This document shows positions 1-9,942 of a stretch of DNA of 64,000 bases, piece after piece (the first letter of the stretch is position 1; every line of letters begins with the position of its first letter). The stretch is from Agrobacterium tumefaciens. Its GTDB lineage: Bacteria > Pseudomonadota > Alphaproteobacteria > Rhizobiales > Rhizobiaceae. The notes under the pieces are model-generated. The model did not search any database. It worked only from the letters and a program-made list of their open reading frames with translations, and had not been told where the DNA came from. The stretch is taken from the NCBI GenBank assembly GCA_017744915.1, contig JAGIAH010000001.1, positions 62,001 to 126,000 of the forward strand, in the 5' to 3' direction. Both the position numbers and the translations under genes were made by a program.

Positions 1-1
1 A

Positions 2-604
2 CTCTCCATGCGTTTCGGCGTCTCGCGCACCGTGCTGCGCGAAACCATGAAGACGCTGGCGGCCAAGCGGCTGGTGGAACCCAAGGCCAAGGTCGGCACC
101 CGCGTTCTCGACCGTTCGAGCTGGAACTTCTTCGATCCTGACGTGCTGGGCTGGCGCTGCGAGGCCGGCATTGACCAGGAATTCGTCAAGCATCTGGCGG
201 AAATCCGCCTGGCGCTGGAACCGGCGGCGGCAGCGGCGGCGGCCCTGCAGGCCTCCAATGACGATATTGTTTCCCTCTACGTGATCGCCGCCAAATTCGA
301 CAATCCGAACCATACGCCGGAAAGCATTGCCAAGGTCGATCTCGAATTCCACCTTGCTGTTGCGCATATGTCCGGCAATCCCTTCATGCGTTCGGCAAGC
401 GGGCTGATCGAAGCCGCACTTGCGATTTCCTTCCAGCTTTCGTCACCGGCCGCTTCGCCCGGCACCATTGCCGAGATCGCGTCCAACCATCTGCGCATCG
501 TGCATGCAATTGCCGCGCGTGACGCGGATGCGGCGGTGAAGGCCATGCGGCACGTGATCGAGGTGGGAAAAGACCGGACGCAGAAGGCGATCAAGACGGT
601 TTGA
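2..604 (+). CDS. GntR/FadR-family transcriptional regulator, 5' end cut by window edge
   Basis: The visible part begins inside the winged helix-turn-helix (GVSRTVLRETMKTLAAKRLV, then the wing up to VGTRV) and continues into an all-helical FCD ligand-binding domain. FCD metal-site candidates are visible as the D..FH motif in DLEFHLAVAH and the later histidines in SNHLRIVHA and MRHVIE. This family usually has about 230 residues and represses a neighbouring sugar-acid or carboxylate operon. The first in-frame ATG at position 8 lies within the DNA-binding helix, so the true start must be upstream of the window. No partner gene is visible on this side, so the ligand cannot be inferred. Confidence 0.9.
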   Translation, partial: LSMRFGVSRTVLRETMKTLAAKRLVEPKAKVGTRVLDRSSWNFFDPDVLGWRCEAGIDQEFVKHLAEIRLALEPAAAAAAALQASNDDIVSLYVIAAKFDNPNHTPESIAKVDLEFHLAVAHMSGNPFMRSASGLIEAALAISFQLSSPAASPGTIAEIASNHLRIVHAIAARDADAAVKAMRHVIEVGKDRTQKAIKTV

Positions 605-610
605 GGAACA

Positions 611-687
611 GATCAAGGACTTGATCGCAAAAAACTCTTTTCACGGCGCAGACGCGCCGTGACTGGATGCCGGATCAAGTCCGGCAT
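611..687. repeat. Three-hairpin intergenic mosaic repeat, copy A
   Basis: Three inverted repeats lie in tandem: GATCAAG/CTTGATC at 611-626, CACGGCGC/GCGCCGTG at 642-661 and ATGCCGGA/TCCGGCAT at 667-687, followed by a GACGG tail. The same order and the same linker words recur in reverse orientation at 50212-50287. The middle stem differs in sequence there but stays self-complementary. It sits just after the regulator gene and could also stop transcription, although no long T run follows. Confidence 0.8.
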
Positions 688-758
688 GACGGAAGGAGAG
701 GTTTTCATCACGAAATAGGACCCGCACGGATGTAGGTCCTTTTTCTTCGACCAGCATA

Positions 759-1976
759 TTACCCCTGCGAGGCCTCGACCTGCGGCACCGCGCCCCGGCG
801 TGACGCCATCAGCGACGCGCCGAGAAGGGCGGAGATCGCCACGAAGACGAAGACCATGGTCGCGCCATGAAGATCAATCAGCAGACCACCCAGAACCGCA
901 CCGCTGGAAATGGCGATCTGGAAGGTGGTGAGCAGCAGCGCGCCGGCACTTTCCGCCTCATCGGAAGCAGCGCGGGTGATGAAGCTCTGCACGCTGACCG
1001 GCACCGCACCGAAGGCAAAACCCCAGGAGGCGATGGCAAGGCCGGCGATCAGGGGTGAGGCACCCGCAACGACCAGAACGGAAGCCGATGCGGCAATCAG
1101 TGTCGCGGCAAAAGTTACCGCCCATGCCGTGTTTTTCTCGGCGAGGAAACCACCGAAGAGATTGCCGAAAAAGCCGCCGATACCATAAGCCAGAAGGACG
1201 AGCGAAATCGCCTCTACGCCAAATCCCGTCACATTTTCCAGGAAGGGGCGGACATAGGTGAAGCCGGCAAAGTGGGCCGCAACGATGAAGAGCGTCGTCA
1301 AAAGACCGATGCGGACCTGTGGACGCTGCAACAGCCGGAACATGGTGGAAAGCCCGGGAGCGCCGGCCGGGGGCAGCGAGGGCACGGTCAGCAATTGCAC
1401 GATGAGCGCGATGACGCCGAGCGCACCCGAAACGACGAAGGCCGAACGCCAGCCGAGCGTCGCGCCGATCCATGCACCGACCGGCGCGGCACAGACGGTG
1501 GCAACGGAAACCCCTGTCAGGATGATGGCCATGGCGCGCGGCATTTTATCGAGCGGCACGAGCCGGAGCGCCAGCGCCGCCGACATGGCCCAGAAGCCGC
1601 CAAGGCCGACGCCCAGCAGGACGCGCGAGGCGAACAGCATGACGAGACCATTGGCAAAGGCGGCCAGCGCGCTGGAAATGATCAGCAGTGTGGTGAGCCC
1701 AAGCAACGTCCAGCGGCGGTCGATACTGCGTGTGCCGATGACAACGCCGGGGCCGGCAACCGCCGCAACCAGCGCCGTAACGGTGATGGATTGACCGGCA
1801 ATGCCGGAGCTGACGGCAAGATCGGCCGAAAGCGGCGTCAAAAGGCTGACCGGCAGGAATTCCGCCGTCACCAGCCCGAAGACGCCGAGCGCCAGCGAAA
1901 CCACCGCGGCCCACTTCGCATCCGGCTCCGTCTGACGCGGCACATATTCGAGTTCGTTTATGGTCCGGTTGTTCAT
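759..1976 (-). CDS. MFS exporter, AraJ/YdhP-like (DHA1 12-TM)
   Basis: A 405-residue hydrophobic protein with about twelve membrane segments. The first segment carries the AEFLPVSLLTPLSADL pattern typical of the arabinose-efflux-like DHA1 group of the major facilitator superfamily, which exports sugars or small drugs by proton exchange across the inner membrane. I use the ATG at 1976 because CAGGAGAT lies just upstream. The open frame extends 31 codons further, but that extension is hydrophilic and lacks a ribosome-binding site. The gene is divergent from an AraC-family regulator 186 bp away, a usual arrangement for a dedicated exporter and its activator. The substrate is unknown. Confidence 0.85.
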   Translation of the reverse strand: MNNRTINELEYVPRQTEPDAKWAAVVSLALGVFGLVTAEFLPVSLLTPLSADLAVSSGIAGQSITVTALVAAVAGPGVVIGTRSIDRRWTLLGLTTLLIISSALAAFANGLVMLFASRVLLGVGLGGFWAMSAALALRLVPLDKMPRAMAIILTGVSVATVCAAPVGAWIGATLGWRSAFVVSGALGVIALIVQLLTVPSLPPAGAPGLSTMFRLLQRPQVRIGLLTTLFIVAAHFAGFTYVRPFLENVTGFGVEAISLVLLAYGIGGFFGNLFGGFLAEKNTAWAVTFAATLIAASASVLVVAGASPLIAGLAIASWGFAFGAVPVSVQSFITRAASDEAESAGALLLTTFQIAISSGAVLGGLLIDLHGATMVFVFVAISALLGASLMASRRGAVPQVEASQG

Positions 1977-2162
1977 CAAAATCTCCTGATGCGCATCGTT
2001 AAAAAATGCGCGCTGAAACGGAAACGCAAAGTGGTGAGGCCGATGGGGAGGCAGGTTCAGGGCCCGCAAATCGATGCACCCAAGCTACGCGTGACAGACC
2101 GGCGTTTCCATGCTAGAAAATCCATATTCCTTAACCAATCGTCCGAATTTGCGAGAGCTGCC

Positions 2163-3101
2163 ATGAATGATGCCCTGACGGAAATGCTGCGCGGCCTGAG
2201 GCTTGATGGCGTGGAATATGGCCGCTGCCGCATGGCCACACCCTGGGCGACGGCTTTTCCCGAGCAGGAGGCAGCGCGCTTTCATTTCATCGGCGTGGGC
2301 CAGGCGAAACTGCAAAAACCCTCCGGCGAATGGCTGACGCTGACATGCGGCGATGCCGTGCTTCTGCCGCGAGGACACGCCCATGTGCTCGCCAGCAGCG
2401 AGGAGGTGACGCCCTCCCCCTTTGACCGGTTCGGCAAGAAGGAAGTCTGCCAGGGCATTTTCGACATGGAATGCGCATGCGCCGGCGGGGATACCATTGC
2501 CTTCACCGCCTCCATGCGTTTCAACATGGACAATCTGCATCCGCTCCTGCAACTGATGCCGGATGTGATGCTGACCAGCGATCTGGCCAAAAGCGACCCG
2601 GCCATTCCACATCTTCTGGAGGCCATGGCGCGCGAGGTGGAATTGAACCGCGTCGGCGCGGGCGGCATTCTGGCGCGGCTTGCCGATGTGCTGACAGCGA
2701 CCCTGATCCGCACATGGGTGGAATATGGCTGCGGCGATTCCAGCGGCTGGCTGGCCGCCGTGCGCAATCCCGAACTCGGCAGGGTGCTGGCCGCCATCCA
2801 TCTCAACCCCGAAAAGGACTGGAACGTGGAAGAGCTTGCCTCCTTGATGGGCGCATCCCGCTCCAGTTTCGCGGAACGCTTCACCCGCGTGGTGGGCGAA
2901 AGCCCGGCGCGTTATGTGGTGCGCGTGCGCATGCATCAGGCGCGGCTGTGGCTGCGCGAAGGCATGCGCGTGACACTGGCGGCGGAAAAGCTCGGTTATG
3001 ATTCCGAAGCCTCCTTCAGCCGCGCCTTCAAACGTGTGATCGGCGCGCCACCCAGCCAGTTCCGCAGGAAAGACACGGCCGGGCTGGAGGATGCCGCTTA
3101 A
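2163..3101 (+). CDS. AraC-family transcriptional regulator with N-terminal cupin
   Basis: A 312-residue protein. The N-terminal half is a cupin-type sensor (AraC_binding_6-like; LPRGHAHVLAS is a characteristic stretch). The last 95 residues carry the two helix-turn-helix motifs of AraC/XylS proteins: WNVEELASLMGASRSSFAERF, then VTLAAEKLGYDSEASFSRAFKR ending PPSQFRR. The frame is open far upstream (to 1272), but that part is antisense to the MFS gene. The ATG at 2163 starts directly before the cupin and gives normal family length. It probably controls the divergent exporter, which is inference from position. Confidence 0.85.
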   Translation: MNDALTEMLRGLRLDGVEYGRCRMATPWATAFPEQEAARFHFIGVGQAKLQKPSGEWLTLTCGDAVLLPRGHAHVLASSEEVTPSPFDRFGKKEVCQGIFDMECACAGGDTIAFTASMRFNMDNLHPLLQLMPDVMLTSDLAKSDPAIPHLLEAMAREVELNRVGAGGILARLADVLTATLIRTWVEYGCGDSSGWLAAVRNPELGRVLAAIHLNPEKDWNVEELASLMGASRSSFAERFTRVVGESPARYVVRVRMHQARLWLREGMRVTLAAEKLGYDSEASFSRAFKRVIGAPPSQFRRKDTAGLEDAA

Positions 3102-3184
3102 AAGCGTCGGACAAAACGGATAAGGATATTGCGTGAGGACAGATCCGTCTGAAGCGGAATGGCGCCGTCCGGGGAGCATCCACC

Positions 3185-3826
3185 ATGAGCATTGCCGACG
3201 ACGCCCGTTTCTGGAACCGAACCGCCCGGAAATATGCCAAGGGCAGGATTTCGGATGAAGCCGGATATGAGCGCACACTGGAGCGGACTCGCGCCCTGCT
3301 GAAACCAAATGACAGGGTATTGGAGCTCGGCTGCGGCACCGGCACAACGGCGATCCGGCTGGCGGGCGGTGTCAAAGACTATCTGGCGACGGATATTTCC
3401 GCCGGCATGATCACAATTGCCGAGGAGAGGAAACACGCCGCCGGCTCTTTCCCGAACCTCGTCTTCAGCACCGCGACCGCACAAACGCTTGAACCCGGCC
3501 CTCAGCCGTTTAACGCGGTTCTGGGTTTCAACTATCTTCATCTGGTTCGCGACCTGCCCGGCACAGTGAAGCACATTCATTCCCTGCTAGCCCCGCAGGC
3601 GCTCTTCATCACCAAGACACCCTGCGTCGGAGATATGAACCGGCTCATCCGCCTTGTTTTGCCGGCCATGCGCGCGATCGGCAAAGCCCCCTATGCCGGC
3701 GTCTTCAGCGCGCCTGAGCTTTGCCGGCATATAGGCGCCGGCGGCTTCGACATTCTGGCTATGGAAATCCACGCCACACGGGGCAATGATAATCGCCCTT
3801 ATATCGTGGCGCAAAAGGTGAGCTGA
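3185..3826 (+). CDS. Class I SAM-dependent methyltransferase
   Basis: A 213-residue protein with the Rossmann-fold motif I VLELGCGTGTT at residues 45-55 and an acidic residue ending strand 2 (ATDISAGM), where the ribose hydroxyls of S-adenosylmethionine bind. The ubiE/Methyltransf_11-like core is complete, but the acceptor cannot be named. It follows the AraC gene by 83 bp on the same strand, and an internal promoter cannot be excluded. Nothing nearby suggests a pathway. It is probably cytosolic, as no signal peptide or membrane segment is seen. Confidence 0.8.
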   Translation: MSIADDARFWNRTARKYAKGRISDEAGYERTLERTRALLKPNDRVLELGCGTGTTAIRLAGGVKDYLATDISAGMITIAEERKHAAGSFPNLVFSTATAQTLEPGPQPFNAVLGFNYLHLVRDLPGTVKHIHSLLAPQALFITKTPCVGDMNRLIRLVLPAMRAIGKAPYAGVFSAPELCRHIGAGGFDILAMEIHATRGNDNRPYIVAQKVS

Positions 3827-3836
3827 ACCGCCGCCT

Positions 3837-3898
3837 TAGAGCATTTTGGCGCATTTCCGGACGGAGAACCGGAATCTACCTTTCCTGAAAATGCGCTA
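3837..3898. repeat. Palindromic intergenic repeat overlapping the dnaE2 stop codon
   Basis: The outer arms TAGAGCATTTT (3837-3847) and AAAATGCGCTA (3888-3898) pair at ten of eleven positions. An inner stem TTCCGG/CCGGAA (3855-3860 and 3869-3874) surrounds ACGGAGAA. From memory, GCATTTT/CCGGACGGAGAACCGG words are common in rhizobial intergenic regions. The last three bases supply the TAG stop of dnaE2 on the minus strand. Confidence 0.7.
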
Positions 3899-6800
3899 GT
3901 GAAAATTACGGGAAATCACCTTTATCTGCTCCACCGCATCGTCATCATGGTCAGCAGGTGGCGGGCGTTTTTTGATATTGCGATGATCCTCCGGCGGAAT
4001 TCCGTGGTGGAACTCATCGCCGCGCCCATGTGGCAGGGGAAAGGCGCGATTGCGCTCGCCCACGCTGGCCAGTGCCTCCGACAGATCGGTCAGCCGGTGG
4101 GCGACCAGATGCACCACCTCGCCTTCCCGCTGGATCTTGCCATAAATGCCGACCATGCCGGCGGACAGCACCACGCGCCGGTATTTTTCGAAGGTTTTGA
4201 CCCACAGCACCGCATTGGCAATGCCCGTCTCATCCTCCAGCGTCATGAAGATCACCCCCTTTGCCGAGCCGGGGCGCTGGCGCACCAGCACCAGACCGGC
4301 CGTTTCCAGCCATGCGCCGTCCCGGGCACGCACCGCCTCCGCGCAAGTCATGATGCGGCGTTGGGAAAGATCGCGGCGCAGGAAGGACATGGGATGCTCG
4401 CGCAGGGTGAGCCCCACATGGCCATAATCCTGCACCACCTCGCCGCCATCCGTCATGGGCCTGAGCGTGACGGAGGGTTCCTGAAGTTCATCCACCACGG
4501 TGTTTTCCCGGCTGGCGGCAGCGGCAAAAAGCGGCAGCGGCTCATCCCGCAGGGCCTTGATGGCCCAGAGCGCCTCACGCCTGGAAAGCGAAAGCGACGG
4601 CAGAAAGGCATCGGCTTCGGCCAGACACACCAGTGCGGCAGCGGGAACGCCCGCCCTTCGCCAGAGATCGTCGACGGAGGCAAAGGCTCTATCCTGACGG
4701 GAAGCGACGATATCGGCAGCATGTTTGTTGGAAAGCCCCTTCACCATGCGCAGGCCAAGCCGCACGGCAAAACGCTCCTCCCCTTCCGCATCCTTCCTGC
4801 CCGTAGGTTCCAGCGAGCAATCAAAACGGCTGTTATTGATGCAGACGGGGCGCACCTCCACGCCGTGGTCGCGTGCATCGCGTACGATCTGCGCCGGAGC
4901 GTAAAACCCCATCGGCTGCGAGTTGAGAATGGCCGTACAGAAAATATCGGGGTGATGGCATTTCAGCCATGAGGAAGCATAAGCGATCAATGCGAAGGAG
5001 GCCGCATGGCTTTCGGGAAAACCATAGCTGCCGAACCCTTCAAGCTGCTTGAAGATGCGCTCGGCAAAGTCCTGCTCATAACCGCGCTCCACCATGCCCT
5101 TGACCAATTTTTCCCTGAATTTGGAAATGGTGCCGACATTCTTGAAAGTCGCCATGGCTCGACGCAACTGGTCGGCTTCATCCGGAGTAAAACCGGCGCA
5201 ATCCATGGCGATCCGCATGGCCTGCTCCTGAAACAGCGGGACACCCATCGTCTTTCCCAAGACGCTCTCAAGCTCTTTTTTGGGAAAATGAACCGGCTCC
5301 TTTCCCTGCCGCCGGCGCAGATAGGGATGCACCATATCGCCCTGAATGGGTCCGGGGCGAACAATGGCGACCTGAATGACGAGATCATAAAATTCCTTCG
5401 GCCTCAGGCGCGGCAACATCGACATCTGCGCCCGGCTTTCAATCTGGAACGTGCCGAGCGTATCGGCCTTCTGAATCATGGCATAGGTGGGCCCGTCATC
5501 CGGCGGCATGGCGGCAAGATCATATTTCTCTCCCGTGCGCGTCTCCAGCAGGTCAAAACCACGCTTCATGCAGGACAGCATGCCAAGCGCCAGGCAATCC
5601 ATCTTCATGAATTTCACGACATCGATGTCATCCTTGTCCCATTCAATGATCTGGCGATCGTCCATGGCGGCGGGTTCGATGGGTACCAGTTCGTCCAGCC
5701 TGTCATGGGTCAGAACAAAACCACCCGGATGCTGGCTGTGGTGGCGCGGTGTGCCGACAAGCTGATTAGCCAGTTCGAAAGCAAGCTTGAGGCGGCGGTC
5801 CTCCATATTGAGATTCAGTTCTTTAACCTGCTTTTCATCCACCCCTTCGCTCCAGCGCCAGACCTGCGAGGAAAGAAGTTTCGTCAGGTCTTCCGGCAGG
5901 CCCAGAACCTTGCCGACATCACGCAGCGCCCCGCGTCCCCGGTAACGGGTAACGACCGAACAGAGTGCTGCCTTGTCACGACCATAGGTGTCATAGACCC
6001 ACTGTATGACCTCCTCGCGCCGCTGATGTTCGAAATCCACGTCGATATCCGGCGGCTCTCCCCGGTTCTCGGAAATGAAACGTTCGAAGACAAGATTGCT
6101 AAAAAGGGCAGGATCGATGGCGGTAATGCCGAGTACAAAACAGATGACAGAATTGGCGGCCGAACCACGTCCCTGGCATAGAATATCTTTTGAGCGCGCA
6201 TAATGGACGATGGTGTTTACCGTCAGGAAATAGGGTGCATATTGCAGTCTGCCGACAACCGCCAGCTCATGTCTGAGCGCCTTTTCCACCTTCTCCGGCA
6301 ACCCATGCGGATAACGCACCGGCACCGCTTCCCATACGAGTTTTTCAAGTGCCTGCTGCGCCGTCAGCCCCGGCAGGCTGCGCTCCTCGGGATATTGATA
6401 GACCAGCTCCTTCAGCGAAAATTTGCAGCGTTTCGCAATTTCGAGGCTGCGGGAAAGCGCTTCAGGGTAACGGGCAAACAGCCGGTGCATTTCCTCCGGC
6501 GGTTTCATGTAACGGTCGGCGTGGCGTTCGCGGCGGAAACCCGCTTCGTCGATGGTGCAATTATGCCTTATGCAGGTGACGACGTCCTGCAGCATGCGCC
6601 GCTCCGGCACATGAAACAACACGTCATTGGTCACCACACTCGGCACGCCAGCCACTTCAGCCATAGCCGACAGTTCAAAAAGCCGCATCTGGTCGTTGGG
6701 ACGTCGTCTGAGACTGAGCGCCATATAGGCCCGGTCGGCAAAAGCAGCTTTGAGCCGGCGCAGGCGAAGCGCGCAGAGATCGTCGGCCAGATCGGCGAGC

Positions 6801-7174
6801 AGCACCACGATCAGGCCTTCGCCATAGGTGACGAGATCATCCCATGTCAGCCGGCACTTGCCCTTGCCGCCCCGTTTCTTGCCCACGGAAAGCAGCCGGC
6901 AAAGCCGCCCGTAAGCCGGACGATCCATGGGGTAGACAAGCACGGAAAGGTCGTCATCCAGATCGAGGCGACAGCCGATGACGAGACGGATGCCGAAATT
7001 GTTCGCCGCCTCGTAAGCGCGGGGAATGCCCGCAAGGCTGTTGCGGTCGGTGATGCCCAGCGCCTCTATGCCGAGGTTTTTGGCCTGTTCGAAAAGTTCT
7101 TCGCAGGAGCTGGCCCCGCGCAGGAAGGAAAAATGCGTGGTCACCTGAAGTTCGGCATAACGGGGCGTGCTCAT
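3896..7174 (-). CDS. dnaE2: Error-prone DNA polymerase III alpha subunit DnaE2 (ImuC)
   Basis: A 1092-residue C-family polymerase, the catalytic part of the SOS-induced mutasome that copies past damaged bases. An N-terminal PHP domain ([17 protein letters not shown], then [10 protein letters not shown]) is followed by the polymerase core. The active-site acids lie in [14 protein letters not shown] at about residue 375, followed by [18 protein letters not shown]-terminal OB fold reads [19 protein letters not shown]. The length fits DnaE2 rather than the longer replicative DnaE1. Its start overlaps the imuB stop by four bases (ATGA), so translation is probably coupled. Control should come from the LexA box upstream of imuA. 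Confidence 0.95.
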   Translation of the reverse strand: MSTPRYAELQVTTHFSFLRGASSCEELFEQAKNLGIEALGITDRNSLAGIPRAYEAANNFGIRLVIGCRLDLDDDLSVLVYPMDRPAYGRLCRLLSVGKKRGGKGKCRLTWDDLVTYGEGLIVVLLADLADDLCALRLRRLKAAFADRAYMALSLRRRPNDQMRLFELSAMAEVAGVPSVVTNDVLFHVPERRMLQDVVTCIRHNCTIDEAGFRRERHADRYMKPPEEMHRLFARYPEALSRSLEIAKRCKFSLKELVYQYPEERSLPGLTAQQALEKLVWEAVPVRYPHGLPEKVEKALRHELAVVGRLQYAPYFLTVNTIVHYARSKDILCQGRGSAANSVICFVLGITAIDPALFSNLVFERFISENRGEPPDIDVDFEHQRREEVIQWVYDTYGRDKAALCSVVTRYRGRGALRDVGKVLGLPEDLTKLLSSQVWRWSEGVDEKQVKELNLNMEDRRLKLAFELANQLVGTPRHHSQHPGGFVLTHDRLDELVPIEPAAMDDRQIIEWDKDDIDVVKFMKMDCLALGMLSCMKRGFDLLETRTGEKYDLAAMPPDDGPTYAMIQKADTLGTFQIESRAQMSMLPRLRPKEFYDLVIQVAIVRPGPIQGDMVHPYLRRRQGKEPVHFPKKELESVLGKTMGVPLFQEQAMRIAMDCAGFTPDEADQLRRAMATFKNVGTISKFREKLVKGMVERGYEQDFAERIFKQLEGFGSYGFPESHAASFALIAYASSWLKCHHPDIFCTAILNSQPMGFYAPAQIVRDARDHGVEVRPVCINNSRFDCSLEPTGRKDAEGEERFAVRLGLRMVKGLSNKHAADIVASRQDRAFASVDDLWRRAGVPAAALVCLAEADAFLPSLSLSRREALWAIKALRDEPLPLFAAAASRENTVVDELQEPSVTLRPMTDGGEVVQDYGHVGLTLREHPMSFLRRDLSQRRIMTCAEAVRARDGAWLETAGLVLVRQRPGSAKGVIFMTLEDETGIANAVLWVKTFEKYRRVVLSAGMVGIYGKIQREGEVVHLVAHRLTDLSEALASVGERNRAFPLPHGRGDEFHHGIPPEDHRNIKKRPPPADHDDDAVEQIKVISRNFH

Positions 7175-8688
7175 GCGAAAACCCCATGGATGAACCAGCC
7201 CTGCGAGCCCGTTTCGGCATGTTCGCCGTCACCGGAGCGAAAAATCCAGAAACGTTCGCCGCCTTCATTTTCCACCGTGAAATAATCGCGTACCGCGGCC
7301 TTTTCCCGGTCACGTTTCCACCATTCACCAAACACCCGTTCCGGCCCATCGGCGCGCCGCACATTATGGCGCACGCCTTTCCAGAGGAAATAACGCGGCG
7401 GGTGGTCCGGCAGCAGCGCCAGCGTCTCGATGGGTTCCGGTCTTGCAAAAAGCCTGACCGGGCGCGGCCAGTGGCCGGGCCAGCCGAGCGTATCCTCAGG
7501 CGCAAGCGCCGCAACGGGGGCAATGGAGCGTTCCGGCACATCACTTGCCACCGCCGCATAACGATAGACCCTGTGGCCACGATTGAGGATGACATCGACC
7601 GTATCGGCGATTTCCGCACGCCCTTCCTCCAGCAACGAAGAACGGGCCTGCGCGGCGACAAGCGGCTCGGCATGGGTGGCGGTCAGCACCATCATCTCGA
7701 TGCCGAAACCGGGATCGATGGTGTCAATACGGTCGGTCAGAAGCCGGACAAGCTGTTTGACATCGCGCACCGGTCTGGACGTGCCAGCCCGTATGGCTTG
7801 TAGGCCGCTATCCACACGATGCAGCACCAGATCGACCCGGCGGGCGCCGAGGCCGCGCTTTTCCAGCGCGGTGCAAAGCCCCGTTACCAGCTTCTGCGTA
7901 TAACGGGCAATCGTCTCCGCCGCCGCAATCGGTTCGGGAAAGGCGCGCCGCACCTCCACCAGTTCGGCCACGCGCACCGGTTCGATGGGTTCGCCGATCT
8001 CCCCGAAAGCCTGGGAAAGACGACGGACGAGTTCGGGGCCGAAACGCAGGGTCAGCGGTGCGCGCGGGGCTTCGGCAAGCTCGCCGATGCTGCGGAAACC
8101 CAGCACCTTCAGCCCGGAAACGATACGCTCCTCCAGCCTCAGCGCAGAAAGCGGCAAACCGCTGATCGCCGCTTTCTGGCCACCCGGCGGTACAATGCTG
8201 ATCTCATCACGGCCGAAGCGCGCCAGCGCATGGGCCGCCCCCCAGCTATCGGCAATGGCGGCGCGCGCGGCAAAACCGGCGGCATGCAGGCGGTTAACCA
8301 TGCCGCTCAGCATCAGCGCCTCATTGCCGTGAAGATGGTCCGCACCCGCCGTGTCCAGCACCAGCCCGTCCGGCGGATCGGCGGCAACGATCGGGGCATA
8401 GATGCGCAGGAAATGAAAGGCCAGCTGCTGCAGGGCGCGTGCATCGGCCACTGCGTCCAGATTTTCGACGAGAAGGCCGGGCACCAGCGCCTGCGCCTTG
8501 CTGACCGGCGTGCCGGGCCGGATGCCCGCCGCCTTTGCCGCCCTGTCGAGCGCCAGCACCAGCCGGCGGCTGCCCTGGCGGCCGATCATGACCAGCGGCT
8601 TTTCAACCGGCGGCGCGTCCTTCCCCGAAAGACGCCGGAAGCGATCCGTCGGCCATGTCGGCAGGTAGAGCGAGACGACCCTTTGCAT
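7171..8688 (-). CDS. imuB: ImuB, Y-family polymerase-like mutasome subunit
   Basis: A 505-residue protein starting [19 protein letters not shown], the usual ImuB beginning. The Y-family fold is recognisable, but the acidic catalytic pair is not: the equivalent stretch reads [18 protein letters not shown]. This agrees with ImuB being a non-catalytic adaptor that joins DnaE2, ImuA and the beta clamp. The C-terminus ([20 protein letters not shown] to WFIHGVFA) is the conserved tail of the family. The open frame runs 58 codons further upstream, inside imuA; I chose the ATG at 8688, which still overlaps the imuA end by 86 bases. Confidence 0.92.
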   Translation of the reverse strand: MQRVVSLYLPTWPTDRFRRLSGKDAPPVEKPLVMIGRQGSRRLVLALDRAAKAAGIRPGTPVSKAQALVPGLLVENLDAVADARALQQLAFHFLRIYAPIVAADPPDGLVLDTAGADHLHGNEALMLSGMVNRLHAAGFAARAAIADSWGAAHALARFGRDEISIVPPGGQKAAISGLPLSALRLEERIVSGLKVLGFRSIGELAEAPRAPLTLRFGPELVRRLSQAFGEIGEPIEPVRVAELVEVRRAFPEPIAAAETIARYTQKLVTGLCTALEKRGLGARRVDLVLHRVDSGLQAIRAGTSRPVRDVKQLVRLLTDRIDTIDPGFGIEMMVLTATHAEPLVAAQARSSLLEEGRAEIADTVDVILNRGHRVYRYAAVASDVPERSIAPVAALAPEDTLGWPGHWPRPVRLFARPEPIETLALLPDHPPRYFLWKGVRHNVRRADGPERVFGEWWKRDREKAAVRDYFTVENEGGERFWIFRSGDGEHAETGSQGWFIHGVFA

Positions 8689-9367
8689 CACAGGCTTCCA
8701 CTTCAAATTCGGCACTTTCGCCGCCGCGACATCGCAAGAGTTCCAGAAACCAGCGCGGCCTGCCCACTCCCGGCACCGGCAGGGGCGATGAGGGCCGCAC
8801 GGAGATGCGCCAGCGGGTGACGGCCGCCGTCGGCTCGCCGAACAACGCCGCATCGGCCGCACGCCGGAAGCGGCGGATGGCGATGCCGGTCACACCGGAG
8901 GTTTCCGCCGCCAGTTGCAGCCGCCGCGAGGCGGTCATCGGCAACTTCGCCAATTCGCCCATCACCGCACCGAAACCATTGCAGCGCAGTCCCTCCTCGA
9001 AACAGTCGAGCACGCCTTTTTCATCACGGCATTCAACGATGATGAGCCGGTTCTGAGACAGGCCGGCCTGCATCAGGCCCGGCATGAACAGGTCTCGCCG
9101 GGTGACGCACCACAAAACCTTGCCGGAAAGCCGTGCCGCCACACCGGCCGCAAACAGCGCTGCCGCCGCGCCATCGGCAGCGCCATTGCCGCCACCGCTC
9201 AGCTCATGCAGGCAACCGAGCTTCAGCCCGCCTCCCGGCAGGTGACGGTCGATGGCATCCACGCCGAAAGGCAAGGTCTCGTGCAGCCGCTCAGGGCCGT
9301 TACCGATCCTTTCCAGCCTTTCACGCAGCTCTTCGACAACGAGCAACTGGTCCGCGCGCTTTTGCAT
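8603..9367 (-). CDS. imuA: ImuA, RecA-like mutasome subunit
   Basis: A 254-residue protein of the ImuA/SulA-RecA-like family (HETLPFGVDAIDRHLPGGGLKLGCLHELSG, quoted in part as GGGLKLGCLHELSG) with a degenerate P-loop region, consistent with a regulatory rather than recombination role. ImuA binds ImuB and RecA in known systems. It is the first gene of imuA-imuB-dnaE2, and a GTTC-N7-GTTC LexA site lies 39-53 bases upstream of its start. The 3' end runs 86 bases into imuB, so the two are read in different frames there. Confidence 0.9.
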   Translation of the reverse strand: MQKRADQLLVVEELRERLERIGNGPERLHETLPFGVDAIDRHLPGGGLKLGCLHELSGGGNGAADGAAAALFAAGVAARLSGKVLWCVTRRDLFMPGLMQAGLSQNRLIIVECRDEKGVLDCFEEGLRCNGFGAVMGELAKLPMTASRRLQLAAETSGVTGIAIRRFRRAADAALFGEPTAAVTRWRISVRPSSPLPVPGVGRPRWFLELLRCRGGESAEFEVEACDAKGRLALPADMADGSLPASFGEGRAAG

Positions 9368-9405
9368 GGCATGACAGGTTTCAATTCCGGTTATTCATCT
9401 TTATT

Positions 9406-9420
9406 GTTCTTGTTTTGTTC
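9406..9420 (-). promoter_or_regulatory. LexA (SOS) box of the imuA operon
   Basis: On the plus strand GTTC (9406-9409), seven bases, GTTC (9417-9420); on the minus strand this is GAAC-N7-GAAC, the established alphaproteobacterial LexA recognition pattern. A TTGACT element (9435-9440, minus strand) lies 15-20 bases upstream, so a bound repressor would cover the -10 region. It is 39 bases from the imuA start. Confidence 0.9.
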
Positions 9421-9581
9421 CTATTTCGACCAAGAGTCAAGCAACGAGCTGCCGCTCTTCAACAGTTTGCACGGGAAGAGGAGATTCTGGCCTTGCAGCT
9501 CTTCGTCCCACCGTTAAAACGGAATTGTCCGTTCGCCGTAAAAAACGCGGCAGGGGCATCATGGTTTGGAGGAGCCTGCCG

Positions 9582-9938
9582 ATGATCGCCAGCATTCTAA
9601 TTGCCGTGGTTGCGGCCATCCATATCTACATCGTCATTCTGGAAATGCTGCTGTGGGAAAAGCCGGCCGGCCGCAAGGCCTTCGGTCTTTCAGCGGATTT
9701 TGCCCGGCAGACGAAGGTGCTCGCCGCCAATCAGGGGCTTTATAACGGGTTTCTGGCGGCCGGGCTGATCTATGGGCTCACACAGGGCGATGAAGGGCTG
9801 AGCTTCAAGGTGTTTTTCCTGCTGTGTGTGCTGGTGGCCGGTATTTTCGGCGCCGTTACCGCCAATGCTATGAAGATCCTGTTCATTCAGGCGCTGCCCG
9901 CCCTTTTGGCGCTTGGCGCGCTCTGGATTGGAGTATGA
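9582..9938 (+). CDS. DUF1304-family small inner-membrane protein
   Basis: A 118-residue protein with four predicted membrane segments: MIASILIAVVAAIHIYIVIL, then GLYNGFLAAGLIYGL, VFFLLCVLVAGIFGAVTA and ILFIQALPALLALGALW. The first helix and the EMLLWEKPAGRKAF stretch match DUF1304 proteins, whose function is unknown. I chose the ATG at 9582 because GGAGGAG lies seven bases upstream; an earlier in-frame ATG has no such site and would add a basic non-hydrophobic tail. It ends four bases before the glycerate kinase start, so the two genes are probably co-transcribed. Confidence 0.8.
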   Translation: MIASILIAVVAAIHIYIVILEMLLWEKPAGRKAFGLSADFARQTKVLAANQGLYNGFLAAGLIYGLTQGDEGLSFKVFFLLCVLVAGIFGAVTANAMKILFIQALPALLALGALWIGV

Positions 9939-9942
9939 ACCG

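Noticed and set aside
1272..2162. Long in-frame extension of the AraC regulator
   Set aside because: This open stretch is antisense to the MFS exporter and has a composition of D, R, G and Q unlike a regulator. The cupin begins just after 2163.
3899..7285. Three long open frames antisense to dnaE2
   Set aside because: They mirror the dnaE2 reading frame, and none has a plausible ribosome-binding site or domain.
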